NCBI GenBank assembly: GCA_901456055.1
Contig: CABDWT010000003.1
Location: 131,352 to 195,351 of the forward strand
From: Phytobacter ursingii
GTDB lineage: Bacteria; Pseudomonadota; Gammaproteobacteria; Enterobacterales; Enterobacteriaceae
Length of the DNA: 64,000 nt
Direction: 5' to 3'
Shown here: positions 29,976-39,593 of the stretch, piece by piece
How positions within the stretch are numbered: the first letter of the stretch is position 1
Layout of the letters: each line of letters starts with the position of its first letter
The notes under the pieces: model-generated
Databases searched by the model: none
Seen by the model: only the letters and a program-made list of their open reading frames with translations
What the model was told of the DNA's origin: nothing
Made by a program: the position numbers and the translations under genes

Positions 29976-31133
29976 ATGACGGAACAACAACACTCCTCTG
30001 CCGTGGTTGAAGAAACCAAACAGGCTGATGGCTACACGCCGCCGCCGAAAAACGCCGAGAAGAACAACCGCGCAGGCAAGACAAGTCTTGCACTTAGCGT
30101 GATTGCTATTGCGATTGCGCTGGCAGCAGGCGTCGGTCTTTATGGCTGGGTAAAACAGCAAACAACGGTACTGCGCACAACAAATGATGAGCTGGCGAAC
30201 CAGGTCATCGCGATGCAACAAGCGCAGGACAAACAAAAAGCCGCGCTGGAAGGCGTCATTAAACAGCAGGCCACGCAACTTGATGAGGCCAAACGCCAGC
30301 AAGATGCGCTCGCCAGGCAGTTAAATGAGGTACAGCAAAAAGTCGCCACGATTTCCGGCACCGATGCGAAAACCTGGCTGCTGGCGCAGGCTGATTTTCT
30401 GGTTAAACTGGCCGGGCGTAAGCTGTGGAGCGACCAGGACGTCACCACCGCCGCCGCGCTGCTGAAAAGCGCAGATGCCAGCCTGGCGGACATGAACGAT
30501 CCCAGCCTTATCACCGCGCGCCGCGCTATTACAGATGATGTCGCCAGCCTCTCTGCGATTTCCCAGGTGGACTATGACGGCATCATCCTGAAAGTGAACC
30601 AACTCTCGAACCAGATTGATAACCTGCGTCTGGCGGATAACAACGACGACGACTCCCCCATGGATTCGGATAGCAGCGAGCTGTCGAGTTCCCTTAGCGA
30701 ATGGCGCGTGAATCTGCAAAAAAGCTGGCAGAATTTTATGGACAGCTTCATCACGATTCGCCGTCGCGATGAAACCGCGGTGCCGCTGTTGGCCCCGAAT
30801 CAGGACATCTATCTGCGCGAAAATATCCGCTCCAGACTGTTAGTTGCGGCGCAGGCCGTCCCTCGCCATCAGGAAGAGACCTACAAGCAGGCGCTGGATA
30901 ACGTCTCCACCTGGATTCGCGCCTACTACGATACGGATGACTCCGCCACCAAAGCGTTTCTTGAGGAAATTGACAAGCTTGAGCAGCAGTCCATCGCCAT
31001 GGCAGTACCTGAGTCGCTGAAAAGCCAGCCGATTCTGGAGAAACTGATGCAGACCCGTGTGCGTAATCTTCTGGCGCAGCCAGGCGTTGCCCCGGATCCA
31101 AACGCGCCCGCTCAAGCGCCTCAGGGAGAATAA
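29976..31133 (+). CDS. hemX: HemX membrane protein of the heme operon
   Basis: 385 residues: polar N terminus, one membrane helix (about residues 36-56), then a long coiled coil rich in Gln, Ala and Lys and a C-terminal domain ending in a Pro/Ala-rich tail. Sometimes listed as a uroporphyrinogen methyltransferase, but I see no SAM-binding motif; the role is not established. Third in hemCDXY. Confidence 0.93.
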   Translation: MTEQQHSSAVVEETKQADGYTPPPKNAEKNNRAGKTSLALSVIAIAIALAAGVGLYGWVKQQTTVLRTTNDELANQVIAMQQAQDKQKAALEGVIKQQATQLDEAKRQQDALARQLNEVQQKVATISGTDAKTWLLAQADFLVKLAGRKLWSDQDVTTAAALLKSADASLADMNDPSLITARRAITDDVASLSAISQVDYDGIILKVNQLSNQIDNLRLADNNDDDSPMDSDSSELSSSLSEWRVNLQKSWQNFMDSFITIRRRDETAVPLLAPNQDIYLRENIRSRLLVAAQAVPRHQEETYKQALDNVSTWIRAYYDTDDSATKAFLEEIDKLEQQSIAMAVPESLKSQPILEKLMQTRVRNLLAQPGVAPDPNAPAQAPQGE

Positions 31134-31135
31134 TC

Positions 31136-32332
31136 ATGCTGAAAGTATTATTACTCTTTGCGCTGTTAATCGCCGGTATCGTGTTAGGTCCGATGATTGC
31201 GGGTCATCAGGGCTATGTGCTTATCCAGACTGACAATTACAACATTGAAACCAGCGTCACTGGCCTGGTCATCATTCTGGTACTGGCGCTGGTGGTGCTT
31301 TTTGCCCTCGAATGGCTGTTACGCCGTATTTTCCGCACCGGCGCGCATACACGTGGCTGGTTCGTTGGTCGTAAACGTCGCCGTGCACGTAAGCAGACAG
31401 AACTGGCGCTCATCAAGCTGGCAGAAGGCGATTATCAACAGGTTGAGAAGCTGATGGCGAAAAATGCCGATCATGCGCAACAACCCATGGTGAACTACTT
31501 ACTGGCGGCCGAAGCGGCACAACAGCGTGGCGATGAAGTGCGTGCGAATCAGCACCTTGAGCGTGCCGCAGAGCTGTCGGAAAACGATCCGATTCCGGTC
31601 GAAATTACCCGCGTCCGTCTGCAACTGGCACGCAATGAAAATCATGCCGCGCGCCATGGCGTTGACCGACTGCTGGAAATTACCCCGCGCCATCCGGAAG
31701 TATTGCGTCTGGCGGAACAGGCTTACATCCGCACCGGCGCATGGAGTTCATTGCTGGATATCATTCCGTCGATGGCAAAAGCGAACGTTGGCGATGAGGC
31801 GCATCGCGAAGCACTCCAGCAACAAGCCTGGATCGGACAAATGGATCAGGCGCGTGCGGATTTGGGAAGCGAGGGGCTACGAAGCTGGTGGAAAAACCAG
31901 AGTCGTAAAACCCGTCATCAGATTCCCTTGCAGGTGGCAATCGCCGAACACCTTATTGAATGTGACGATCATGATACTGCCCAGGCAATCCTTCTGGATG
32001 GGCTGAAACGACAGTATGACGACCGACTGGTTCTGGTGATCCCGCGCCTGAAAACGAACAATCCTGAGCAGGTAGAAAAAGTTCTGCGCCAGCAAATCAA
32101 AACCCAGGGCGACCGCCCGATGCTCTGGAGTACGCTGGGACAATCGCTGATGAAACACGGCGAGTGGAAAGAAGCCTGCCTGGCGTTTCGTGCCGCGCTG
32201 AAACAACGCCCGGATGCCTTTGATTACGCCTGGCTTGCTGACTGCCTTGATCGACTGCAGCAGCCGGAAGAAGCGGCAGAGATGCGTCGAGATGGTTTGC
32301 TGCTCACGTTGCAGAACAACCCACCATCCTGA
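31136..32332 (+). CDS. hemY: HemY, TPR membrane protein
   Basis: 398 residues: two N-terminal membrane helices (about 4-22 and 40-62), a basic stretch, then a cytosolic tetratricopeptide-repeat domain. This gammaproteobacterial HemY is unrelated to the protoporphyrinogen oxidase of the same name and is thought to help late heme synthesis. Two bases separate it from hemX; it is the last gene of the operon. Confidence 0.95.
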   Translation: MLKVLLLFALLIAGIVLGPMIAGHQGYVLIQTDNYNIETSVTGLVIILVLALVVLFALEWLLRRIFRTGAHTRGWFVGRKRRRARKQTELALIKLAEGDYQQVEKLMAKNADHAQQPMVNYLLAAEAAQQRGDEVRANQHLERAAELSENDPIPVEITRVRLQLARNENHAARHGVDRLLEITPRHPEVLRLAEQAYIRTGAWSSLLDIIPSMAKANVGDEAHREALQQQAWIGQMDQARADLGSEGLRSWWKNQSRKTRHQIPLQVAIAEHLIECDDHDTAQAILLDGLKRQYDDRLVLVIPRLKTNNPEQVEKVLRQQIKTQGDRPMLWSTLGQSLMKHGEWKEACLAFRAALKQRPDAFDYAWLADCLDRLQQPEEAAEMRRDGLLLTLQNNPPS

Positions 32333-32338
32333 CCGACT

Positions 32339-32367
32339 ATCGGGGTCGCAAGACCCCGATTTTTTTG
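32339..32367 (+). terminator. hemCDXY terminator
   Basis: ATCGGGGTC pairs with GACCCCGAT around a four-base loop, followed by seven T. A strong intrinsic terminator just after hemY. Confidence 0.95.
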
Positions 32368-32373
32368 CCTGGC

Positions 32374-32402
32374 TGACATTTCTGACTATCCTGTGCTAGA
32401 GT
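32374..32402 (+). promoter_or_regulatory. Predicted promoter of the MFS gene
   Basis: TGACAT (32374) and TAGAGT (32397) with a 17-bp spacer, just after the hem terminator. The start would fall near 32409, giving a leader of about 110 nt. Confidence 0.4.
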
Positions 32403-32438
32403 TTTCCCGTCTCTGTTAACGGAACGCCTCTGCCAATG

Positions 32439-32516
32439 TAACGATCTTCCCGAGTTAACCCTTTTCTGACGATGCAGCATTTGCTGCAGGAAATAACTCG
32501 CTTTGGGAAATCGTTA
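32439..32516 (+). promoter_or_regulatory. Long nested inverted repeat in the MFS leader
   Basis: Four co-axial pairings: TAACGAT (32439) with ATCGTTA (32510), TTCCC (32447) with GGGAA (32505), GAGTTA (32452) with TAACTC (32494), and TGCAGCA (32473) with TGCTGCA (32482). The GGGAA, the only plausible ribosome site, is nine bases before the ATG and is locked in the stem. A translational switch or sRNA/protein target is a fair inference. Confidence 0.6.
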
Positions 32517-32518
32517 TC

Positions 32519-33730
32519 ATGAACACCCTTTTATTCGTGCTCATCCGCGCGCTGCGCACGCACAGCTGGCTACGGCTGCTCCTCTGCGCATTTGTCTTAT
32601 CTTCACTGGGTAATGGCCTGACTCAGGTGCTGGTCTTCGGTCAGTTATTACGCTGGCATGCTTCACCTTCAACACTCACTCTCGCTTATCTGCTGGCAAC
32701 ATTACCGGGCTTTGTGGGTAGTCTGGCGGGAGAAAAGCTCTGTCGACGCTTATCGCCCGTGTCTCTTTTAATCTTTGCAGAGCTGCTGGGTATGATCGCC
32801 CTCGTCCTTCCCCTGACAGGGCTCATATACCACAACATCCCCGCGTTGCTGATGGTTCAGTCGACAGAGGCGTTTCTTGGCGGCATGTCCTGGCCTGCAC
32901 TGGCGTTGGTGTTCAAACGTGGGCTTACACATGATGAGCTGCCCGCGGCCACAGGAATGGAGAGCGTTATTTTTGCCTCTCAGGTATTGCTGGGAACAGG
33001 TGCCGGCGTGCTGTTGTTCGACCATGTTGCCCCGCTAATGCTGCTGAGCATTGATGCACTGAGTTTTCTGGCATCGGCGATGCTACTCATGCTGACACGG
33101 ACACATTATTGTGCCCATGACATCGGCAATAGTAATAACGGCCAACCGACACTCACTGTCGTATGGTCTTCACTGACAGCCGGCCAAAAGCGCAGCCTGC
33201 TGATCCTGCCTGCCCTTGCCGCGGTTGGCTCGCCAGCCATGGCGTTATTACCCGCGCTGGCGCAGCAGATACGCCCGGACGACGCTAGCGGGCTGGCATT
33301 GCCGCTACTGTTCGCCCGTAGTCTGGGGCAGCTTTGTGGCCCGCTGCTGCTGAATGGTGACAAGTTGCCGCACTATGCCCGGCGCAATTATCTGTTGCTG
33401 CTGTGCCTGGCTATTTTTCTGGGGGCATACGGTCTTCTGCCGTTGCTTTCAGGTGAGAAGATTGCGGCGCTGGGGCTTATTTTTATCGCCCATCTGGCTT
33501 CGAATGTCGTGTTTGCTGTCGGTACGTTTAGTTTGCTTGCCGGGTTTAGCGGCGATGATATCCCGGCAGCCAGCGCAAAAGCGTGGCGCTGGCAAACGTT
33601 AACCGCGACCCTGATGACGACCATTGCTGCCTTTCTTGCCAGCAAATGGGGCGCAGCGCAGGCGCTCTATAGTGTATCGCTAAGCGCATTGCTTCTGATG
33701 AGTGTTGTAATGGTGCGCTACCGACAATAA
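32519..33730 (+). CDS. MFS transporter of unknown substrate
   Basis: 403 residues with about 12 hydrophobic segments. The pattern fits the MFS_3/EntS-like exporters: LCAFVLSSLGNGLTQVLVFG in the first helix and TGMESVIFASQVLLGTGAG in the middle. I do not recognise a named gene. E. coli has aslA/aslB on this side of hemY, so this is an accessory insertion between hemY and glmZ. Its stop is five bases from the glmZ terminator, so the two convergent units share one hairpin. Confidence 0.8.
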   Translation: MNTLLFVLIRALRTHSWLRLLLCAFVLSSLGNGLTQVLVFGQLLRWHASPSTLTLAYLLATLPGFVGSLAGEKLCRRLSPVSLLIFAELLGMIALVLPLTGLIYHNIPALLMVQSTEAFLGGMSWPALALVFKRGLTHDELPAATGMESVIFASQVLLGTGAGVLLFDHVAPLMLLSIDALSFLASAMLLMLTRTHYCAHDIGNSNNGQPTLTVVWSSLTAGQKRSLLILPALAAVGSPAMALLPALAQQIRPDDASGLALPLLFARSLGQLCGPLLLNGDKLPHYARRNYLLLLCLAIFLGAYGLLPLLSGEKIAALGLIFIAHLASNVVFAVGTFSLLAGFSGDDIPAASAKAWRWQTLTATLMTTIAAFLASKWGAAQALYSVSLSALLLMSVVMVRYRQ

Positions 33731-33734
33731 AGCA

Positions 33735-33938
33735 TAAAAAAACGCCTGCTCGAAAGCAGGCGTTAAAACAGGTCTGTTTGACAACATAAATGGGTGCTTC
33801 ACTCAACGTAATGTCCATGGTGTTTGATGAGGCCGAAGCGACATCTGTCTGTGGACGATAAGCACCGTAAACGGCTCTGCATCATTCCGGAGTTTATGAG
33901 GCCAGAAGGCGAACATAAGAGGTGGAATGAGCATCTAC
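33735..33938 (-). ncRNA. glmZ: Small RNA GlmZ
   Basis: Read on the minus strand, the RNA starts GTAGATGCTCATTCCACCTC and continues through segments that match E. coli GlmZ closely (for example GCCGTTTACGGTGCTTATCG and TGAGTGAAGCACCC). It ends in a terminator, ACGCCTGCT/AGCAGGCGT plus seven U. GlmZ with Hfq activates glmS translation and is cleaved by RNase E with RapZ unless GlmY intervenes. It lies beyond hemY, the E. coli location. Confidence 0.93.
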
Positions 33939-33949
33939 GTATATATTAT

Positions 33950-33965
33950 TGCACATAGTGTGCCA
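33950..33965 (-). promoter_or_regulatory. Sigma54-type promoter of glmZ
   Basis: TGGCAC-ACTAT-GTGCA on the minus strand has the -24 GG and -12 GC of sigma54 promoters and ends about 12 bases before the GlmZ 5' end. An AATAATAT stretch between it and the start could serve a sigma70 -10 box, so overlapping promoters are possible. Confidence 0.7.
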
Positions 33966-34070
33966 GGTTCGCATTAGCAAAACAGCACGCTTAAGTTCTT
34001 TTCAGATAACAGGAAATCCGGGCTCTGCGTCGGCAATCGCCTCTCTTTAGCCGGGTGACAGACGCGTTAT

Positions 34071-34183
34071 TGTCTCCATCAGGAGACAACTACAGTGCCA
34101 TATAGTCTGGTTCTTATAAAACAAAGGATTACGTGTCACCCATCGGCGACAAAAGAGCACTGGAATGTCGCTGATACGCAACA
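34071..34183. promoter_or_regulatory. Three GlrR-type activator sites upstream of glmZ
   Basis: TGTC-N10-GACA occurs perfectly at 34071-34088 and 34134-34151, with a one-mismatch copy (TGTC-N10-AACA) at 34166-34183. This is the site bound by the response regulator GlrR (QseF) in front of glmY/glmZ. They lie 133-245 bp upstream of the start, spaced 63 and 32 bp, near whole helical turns. Confidence 0.75.
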
Positions 34184-34222
34184 CCGTAAAAGGAGAGGTT
34201 TTCCGGAATGGAAAAAACAAAA

Positions 34223-34247
34223 AACCCCGCTTTATTCAAGCGGGGTT
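34223..34247 (-). terminator. Terminator of the tRNA operon
   Basis: AACCCCGCTT and AAGCGGGGTT form a hairpin six bases past the proM 3' end; the minus strand continues into a T-rich tract. Confidence 0.9.
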
Positions 34248-34253
34248 CAAAAG

Positions 34254-34330
34254 TGGTCGGCGAGAGAGGATTCGAACCTCCGACCCACTGGTCCCAAACC
34301 AGTTGCGCTACCAAGCTGCGCTACTCGCCG
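34254..34330 (-). tRNA. proM: tRNA-Pro(TGG)
   Basis: 77 nt with acceptor CGGCGAG, D and T arms, anticodon stem CTGGT/ACCAG, anticodon TGG and encoded CCA. Last of the four-tRNA operon argX-hisR-leuT-proM. Confidence 0.98.
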
Positions 34331-34368
34331 ATGTACTGCTTTTTGAATTTTTTGTTCAATACAAGTTG

Positions 34369-34454
34369 TGGTGCGAGGGGGGGGACTCGAACCCCCACAT
34401 CCTAAGGACACTAACACCTGAAGCTAGCGCGTCTACCAATTCCGCCACCTTCGC
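34369..34454 (-). tRNA. leuT: tRNA-Leu(CAG)
   Basis: 86 nt with the long variable arm of class II tRNAs, anticodon CAG and encoded CCA; acceptor GCGAAGG with the usual A-C mismatch. The variable arm is one base shorter than I recall for E. coli leuT. Confidence 0.97.
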
Positions 34455-34482
34455 ATTCCACGAAACTTTTACTGCTAAATAA

Positions 34483-34559
34483 TGGGGTGGCTAATGGGAC
34501 TCGAACCCACGACAACTGGAATCACAATCCAGGGCTCTACCAACTGAGCTATAGCCACC
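34483..34559 (-). tRNA. hisR: tRNA-His(GTG)
   Basis: 77 nt including the extra 5' G that marks tRNA-His; anticodon stem CTGGA/TCCAG, anticodon GTG, encoded CCA. Confidence 0.98.
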
Positions 34560-34625
34560 ACTACAAATTTTTTCACGCGGCCCTGCAAGTTTCACAGGCC
34601 ACCGCAGCTCAAGCGCCGAATTTAA

Positions 34626-34702
<77 letters not shown>

Positions 34703-34723
34703 TTAGCGCCGTTGCGGGGGTGG

Positions 34724-34752
34724 ATAATACGGACTTCCCCCCCCTCTGTCTA
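34724..34752 (-). promoter_or_regulatory. Promoter of the argX-hisR-leuT-proM operon
   Basis: TAGACA (34752-34747), 17 bp, TATTAT (34729-34724), then a GC-rich discriminator (CCACCCCCGC), the mark of stringently controlled stable-RNA promoters. Confidence 0.8.
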
Positions 34753-34804
34753 GTGCCTTTTTAAATAAAATGCGCGTTTGGTTATGCTTTGCGCATTTTG
34801 CTGA

Positions 34805-36190
34805 TTATTCCCCCACTCGCTGCGTAACAGCGTGGCGGTTTAACCCCAGCACTTTATAAATAACGCTCACCGCTGCCATGAAGATGATGCCGACAAACAG
34901 CGACATACGCGTATCTTCATTGAAGGCCATACCAATCAGTACGCACACCAGAAATACCATGGTCGCGTAGTTCGCCCACGGGAACATCACTGAGCGGAAC
35001 GGATGGCTGGCAATCGCCTGACGATGCGCATGGCGGAATCGCAGTTGGCTAATCAGAATCACGAACCACGGTACCATGCCGGGTAATACGCTGGCGCTGT
35101 AGACATAGACAAACACGCGCTGCGGGTTAGGAATGATGTAGTTCAGGCAGGAACCAATCAGCAGGATAATGATAGAAATCGCCACGCCAGCAACGGGAAC
35201 CCCGTTTTTCGACACTTTCGCCACGCCCGCCGGTAACTGGCGGTTTTTCGCCAGTGCGTAGAGCATACGTCCACAGCTGTACATACCGCTGTTACAGCCA
35301 GACAACGCAGCCGTCAGGACAACAAAGTTGATGATACCTGCCGCTGCGGTAATGCCGATTTTGGCGAAAGTCAGAACAAACGGGCTACCGTTAGTGCCGA
35401 TCTCATTCCACGGGAAGATAGTCACGATAACGAAGATCGCGCCCACATAAAAAATCAGGATACGCCACAGCACCTTGCTTACCGCGCTGCGCAGCGTAAC
35501 CTGCGGGTTTTTCGCTTCACCGGCGGTGATACCAATAAGTTCCACGCCCTGGTATGACGCCACAACGATACACAACGCCGTCAGGAAGCCCTTCCAGCCG
35601 CCGGCAAAGAAGCCGCCATGTTCGGTCAGGTTGCTAAAGCCAATTGCGTGGCCGCCATTACCAAAACCAAAGAAGATGACGCCCAGTCCTACGATAATCA
35701 TCACGATAATGGTGGTGACTTTGATCATTGCGAACCAGAATTCGATTTCACCATACAGGCGCACCGCAGCCAGGTTCGCGACTGCGACCAGCCCAACGGC
35801 AATCAGTGCGGGTATCCACTGCGCCAGGTCCGGGAACCAAAATTGGACATAAACGCCAATGGCCGTGATTTCGGAGATACCCACCGCCATCCACATAAAC
35901 CAGTAGGACCAGGCGGTTAGATAGCCAAAGAAGGGGCTCATATAACGGTGCGCGTAAACGGCGAAGGAACCGGTAACCGGTTCCAGGAAGAGCATTTCGC
36001 CCATTGAGCGCATGATAAAGAAGACGAAAAGACCGGCGATAATGTACGCCAGTAACACGGAAGGGCCCGCCCATTTCAATGTGCTTGCGGCCCCCATAAA
36101 GAGCCCCACGCCTATCGTGCCACCCAGGGCGATCAATTCAATGTGACGAGACTCCAGGCCGCGCTGGAGCTCGGGTTTGTGTTCAGCCAT
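34805..36190 (-). CDS. yifK: Amino acid permease (threonine/serine type)
   Basis: 461 residues with about 12 membrane segments of the APC family. The substrate-helix motif [15 protein letters not shown] is at residues 22-36 and the segment [15 protein letters not shown] near residue 216. E. coli YifK (ThrP) takes up threonine and serine with protons. AGAGG precedes the ATG. The leader of nearly 200 nt is A/C-rich near the start codon, the sort of target GcvB/DapZ sRNAs use on yifK in Salmonella; I cannot prove pairing here. Confidence 0.95.
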   Translation of the reverse strand: MAEHKPELQRGLESRHIELIALGGTIGVGLFMGAASTLKWAGPSVLLAYIIAGLFVFFIMRSMGEMLFLEPVTGSFAVYAHRYMSPFFGYLTAWSYWFMWMAVGISEITAIGVYVQFWFPDLAQWIPALIAVGLVAVANLAAVRLYGEIEFWFAMIKVTTIIVMIIVGLGVIFFGFGNGGHAIGFSNLTEHGGFFAGGWKGFLTALCIVVASYQGVELIGITAGEAKNPQVTLRSAVSKVLWRILIFYVGAIFVIVTIFPWNEIGTNGSPFVLTFAKIGITAAAGIINFVVLTAALSGCNSGMYSCGRMLYALAKNRQLPAGVAKVSKNGVPVAGVAISIIILLIGSCLNYIIPNPQRVFVYVYSASVLPGMVPWFVILISQLRFRHAHRQAIASHPFRSVMFPWANYATMVFLVCVLIGMAFNEDTRMSLFVGIIFMAAVSVIYKVLGLNRHAVTQRVGE

Positions 36191-36376
36191 ATAACCTCTG
36201 TCGTGTTTGCAACTTTCCCGCTGTGCGGGTTGTTTTTATGAGAATAACGTGCGTCAAAGCTCACCCAGAGGCGATAACCGCGCAAAATATACCGGGATGA
36301 TGCATTGAGTGAGCGAATGGTTTCTTAAAATGACGAAAATGGCAAATGATGTGTAAAAAAAATCTGGGTATCGCAC

Positions 36377-36411
36377 AATAAAAAAGCGAATGCCCCGCAT
36401 CAACGGGGCAT
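36377..36411 (-). terminator. wec operon terminator after wecG
   Basis: ATGCCCCG and CGGGGCAT with a six-base loop, followed on the minus strand by TCGCTTTTTTATT. Confidence 0.92.
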
Positions 36412-36423
36412 GGCAGGAGAAAA

Positions 36424-37164
36424 TTACAGGTTGCCGCGATAATGCCAGGACAAATAACGCAGCAGACGCAGTTGCCGGGTAACGCGGCTTGGCTGCGAAA
36501 GCAGGCGATAGAGCCACTCAAGCCCCAGCCGCTGCCAGATGCCTGGCGCCCGTTTTACATAACCGGTGAAAACATCATAGGTGCCCCCGACCCCCATATA
36601 GAGAGCATGCGCGTAGACTTCACGGCAGTCGCGCATCAATATCTCCTGGCGCGGTGAGCCCATTGCAACGGTCACGATCTTCGCCCCGCTTGCGCGGATC
36701 CGCTCAAACAGCCCCTGTCGGTCTTCAGCACGGAAATAACCGTCCTGGCTGCCAACGATATTGACCTGCCACTGTTTACGCAGCTTATCTTCCGTTTGCT
36801 CCAGTACTTCTGGTTTTCCACCCAACAAAAACACCGGCGTACCTTCGCGCCCCGCTCTTTCCATTAGCGCTTCCCAGAGGTCGGCCCCCGCAACACGTTC
36901 AACGCGTGCCTGGGGAAATTTCTTGCGAATGGACCTCACCACGCTAATACCATCGGCATATTTGAATTCAGCCGCCTCAATCAGCGACCTCACCTGCGGG
37001 TTGTCCTCAATCGTGAGCATTTTCTCAGCGTTGATGGCGACCAGGGTTCCTTCCTTAAGCGCGCCATCGGCATATAAATAGTCCAGTGCATGTTGCATAT
37101 CACGCCAGCCAATCAGTTTCAGCCCACGCAGCTCATACACCGGAGCCACAGTGTTGTCAGTCAT
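36424..37164 (-). CDS. wecG: UDP-ManNAcA transferase (ECA lipid II synthesis)
   Basis: 246 residues of the WecG/TagA glycosyltransferase family. [25 protein letters not shown] and [17 protein letters not shown] (about 165-181) are family segments. It adds N-acetylmannosaminuronic acid to GlcNAc-PP-undecaprenol, the second step of enterobacterial common antigen. Last gene of the wec cluster. Confidence 0.97.
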   Translation of the reverse strand: MTDNTVAPVYELRGLKLIGWRDMQHALDYLYADGALKEGTLVAINAEKMLTIEDNPQVRSLIEAAEFKYADGISVVRSIRKKFPQARVERVAGADLWEALMERAGREGTPVFLLGGKPEVLEQTEDKLRKQWQVNIVGSQDGYFRAEDRQGLFERIRASGAKIVTVAMGSPRQEILMRDCREVYAHALYMGVGGTYDVFTGYVKRAPGIWQRLGLEWLYRLLSQPSRVTRQLRLLRYLSWHYRGNL

Positions 37165-37176
37165 TCGTATCCTTAG

Positions 37177-38520
37177 TCAGACCCGCGACAAAGAGGTGCC
37201 GCGCTTGTTAATCAACCCGGCACTATCAAAAAGCCAGTACAACAGTTTCGCCATCAGCAGGCAGGCGCCAAAGATGACGAGGAAAAAAACCACTCGGGAA
37301 GCAAATGCATCCAGCCCTTCACGCGCCAGCACGATCATGTTGAAGATGGCACCAAAACAGAAACTGTGCAAAATGGCGGCCTTGTAGCGGTTGGTCTCCC
37401 GATTGCCAAGGGTATACAACCAGTCAAACCACTTGATAATCAGCCCAACCACGACCGCGCCCAGCGGAATAAACCAGACACCGCCCATCACCACCAGTGA
37501 GCCAATCAGGGTGGGGGAAATCGCCAGACCCGAGTGGTTATTCAACACTTCCCACGTAAAATAGTTCGCCGAATTCAAAACAATACCCGGACGTGAAGGC
37601 CACAGCCAGGTGGGGATAAAGACATAAAAATCACGGACGATTGGGGCTAATCCCTGGAAATCGATCCTGTCGTAATTTTGTAGCAGCAACGACAGATTTT
37701 CCCAGGGCGAGAAGGTGTCGCGGGTGAGATACAAGAAGGTATAAAACGCCTCATCACCGCTCACATTGAGCCCGTAACGTTTAAGCGCCAGCCAGAACAT
37801 GCCGACAATACCCATCACCCCTGCTGCTGCCAGCATCCACAGCGAAATCCAGCCGCGAATAATCCCGATAAACAAGAAGATCGCAAAAGCGATGATGATG
37901 TTAGCGCGCGTCCCGCCGACAATCATGTAGGTCAGCAGGCCAAACGCCACGGTACTGACCAGGAAAAACAGCCACGCCCGCCCATCCTGACGCAGAAAAT
38001 AGACCACCAGCATGGCGGGAATAAAGAAATAGAAAAACCGCTTGAGCGCGACGCCGGAGACTTCGCTGGAAAATATCTGGCTGTAAGAATGCAGGCGAAA
38101 CAGTAAAAAACCGTTATGCATGAAAAAGATACCGACACTCACCAGCGCAATAATCATCAGCATCGCGCAGGTCAAATGCGTTTCTACCCGGTTTACGGTA
38201 AACAGAGGGCGGCGCTCGTCCATGCGGGATGACGTACGCAACCGCGTTTTATACGTCACGTAGTAAACACCGTAGAAACAGGCCGCAGCCAGCAAGGACT
38301 GTAGCATAACGCCAGGCGGCGCCACGCCAACATCGAAGCGAAACACCAGGATGCTGGTTAATGGAAAACCGAAGAAAAAGGTTAGCAAAAACAGCAATGA
38401 AAAGAAGACATTGAAATTAAAGCGCACGCGGCGAAACTCAAACCACGTCAGCGTGGCGATAAACAGCGTCGCCAGCAGCCAGATGATCAGCAACCCACTG
38501 AATTCTAGAGGAGTCATCAT
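37177..38520 (-). CDS. wzyE: ECA polymerase
   Basis: 447 residues with about 11 membrane segments. [18 protein letters not shown] and [16 protein letters not shown] are almost identical to E. coli WzyE. It polymerises ECA repeat units at the periplasmic face. Its start overlaps the wecF stop (ATGA); a second ATG follows at once. Confidence 0.97.
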   Translation of the reverse strand: MMTPLEFSGLLIIWLLATLFIATLTWFEFRRVRFNFNVFFSLLFLLTFFFGFPLTSILVFRFDVGVAPPGVMLQSLLAAACFYGVYYVTYKTRLRTSSRMDERRPLFTVNRVETHLTCAMLMIIALVSVGIFFMHNGFLLFRLHSYSQIFSSEVSGVALKRFFYFFIPAMLVVYFLRQDGRAWLFFLVSTVAFGLLTYMIVGGTRANIIIAFAIFLFIGIIRGWISLWMLAAAGVMGIVGMFWLALKRYGLNVSGDEAFYTFLYLTRDTFSPWENLSLLLQNYDRIDFQGLAPIVRDFYVFIPTWLWPSRPGIVLNSANYFTWEVLNNHSGLAISPTLIGSLVVMGGVWFIPLGAVVVGLIIKWFDWLYTLGNRETNRYKAAILHSFCFGAIFNMIVLAREGLDAFASRVVFFLVIFGACLLMAKLLYWLFDSAGLINKRGTSLSRV

Positions 38521-39593
38521 GCCTCCCCTGCGGCAATACGCAGCGCCTGATGCCAGGGTGTAATAAAATTCGGGCTAAAGAAGGTAATCGCGTCTTTATC
38601 TACCGCCAGTATCTGACGCTGTGCTTCACGAATGACCGCTTCGCTAAGCGTATCATCGGTAAACAGCACCGGAATGCCCTCTTCGACCATATCCCGCCAG
38701 AACGGATTCTTGCGATTGAGCACACAGGGCACCCCCGCCTGAATCAACAGGCAAAGCGTACCAATACCCTGCTGGCGCGCGAAGATGAAATAGCCCAAAT
38801 CGCACTGGCTAAGCAGCGTGAGGTAGTCATCGAACGCCATCTTCTCGCTCAGGAGACGCAAATTATCCGGGCTAAACAGCGCCAGCCCGGCCTGACGAAC
38901 CTGCTCAATATAGATCTCGTTATTGGCCGGATACCCCATTGGCACAATAATATTTACCGTATCGCCAAACTGGCGATGAATCGCTTTTAAGGCGGCGATA
39001 TGTTCATTGCTCGGATCGCCGGAATTCCCCACCAACAGCGTCAGCTTGCCCGCGCGCTGCATTTCGTAACCCAGGGTGTTGAGTGCCGGGTCCATACGCG
39101 TCGGGAAATACAGTAACTCACCGCGTACATCAGGGTGTCGATCTGCAAACCAGGCCAGATCGCCACGGGTCGCGAAGATAGTGCCAACCCTTCCCTGCGC
39201 CAGACGCCGCAACGGGTAAAACAGGCGGAATTTCAGGCTACGGGATACCTCGTACAGATCGGCACCCCACGCGTGCCAGTGAAATTGCTGGCGCTTAATC
39301 GCCCCGCGCAACAGTGCCAGCCAGATACCGGTGTTGAATTGACCATGGAAAAAGAAACGTTGCTGCCTGTTGCTCTGCGCTTTGGCGATAACTGCCTTCG
39401 CCAGCGCCTGCTTACTGCCATAAAAATGCAGATGCAGATTCGGGTAAGCGTCACTCATGCCGTCATCCTGTCCGGCGAGCATAAATTCACGGGCATGAAT
39501 GCCCGTTGCCGCGAGATGTTCATTAAAGAAACGCAGCACGGTGTGATTATGATGAGGGATATCCGATCCCAGTACGTGTATGAGTGCCGTCAT
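38517..39593 (-). CDS. wecF: TDP-Fuc4NAc transferase
   Basis: 358 residues of glycosyltransferase family 56. [20 protein letters not shown] at the N terminus and [14 protein letters not shown] near residue 180 are conserved. It adds the third sugar, making ECA lipid III. Overlaps of four bases on both sides couple it to wzxE and wzyE. Confidence 0.97.
   Translation of the reverse strand: MTALIHVLGSDIPHHNHTVLRFFNEHLAATGIHAREFMLAGQDDGMSDAYPNLHLHFYGSKQALAKAVIAKAQSNRQQRFFFHGQFNTGIWLALLRGAIKRQQFHWHAWGADLYEVSRSLKFRLFYPLRRLAQGRVGTIFATRGDLAWFADRHPDVRGELLYFPTRMDPALNTLGYEMQRAGKLTLLVGNSGDPSNEHIAALKAIHRQFGDTVNIIVPMGYPANNEIYIEQVRQAGLALFSPDNLRLLSEKMAFDDYLTLLSQCDLGYFIFARQQGIGTLCLLIQAGVPCVLNRKNPFWRDMVEEGIPVLFTDDTLSEAVIREAQRQILAVDKDAITFFSPNFITPWHQALRIAAGEA

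Noticed and set aside
36254-36521. Small open frames in the yifK leader and over the wecG end
   Set aside because: They overlap the wecG terminator and coding end and have no ribosome site.
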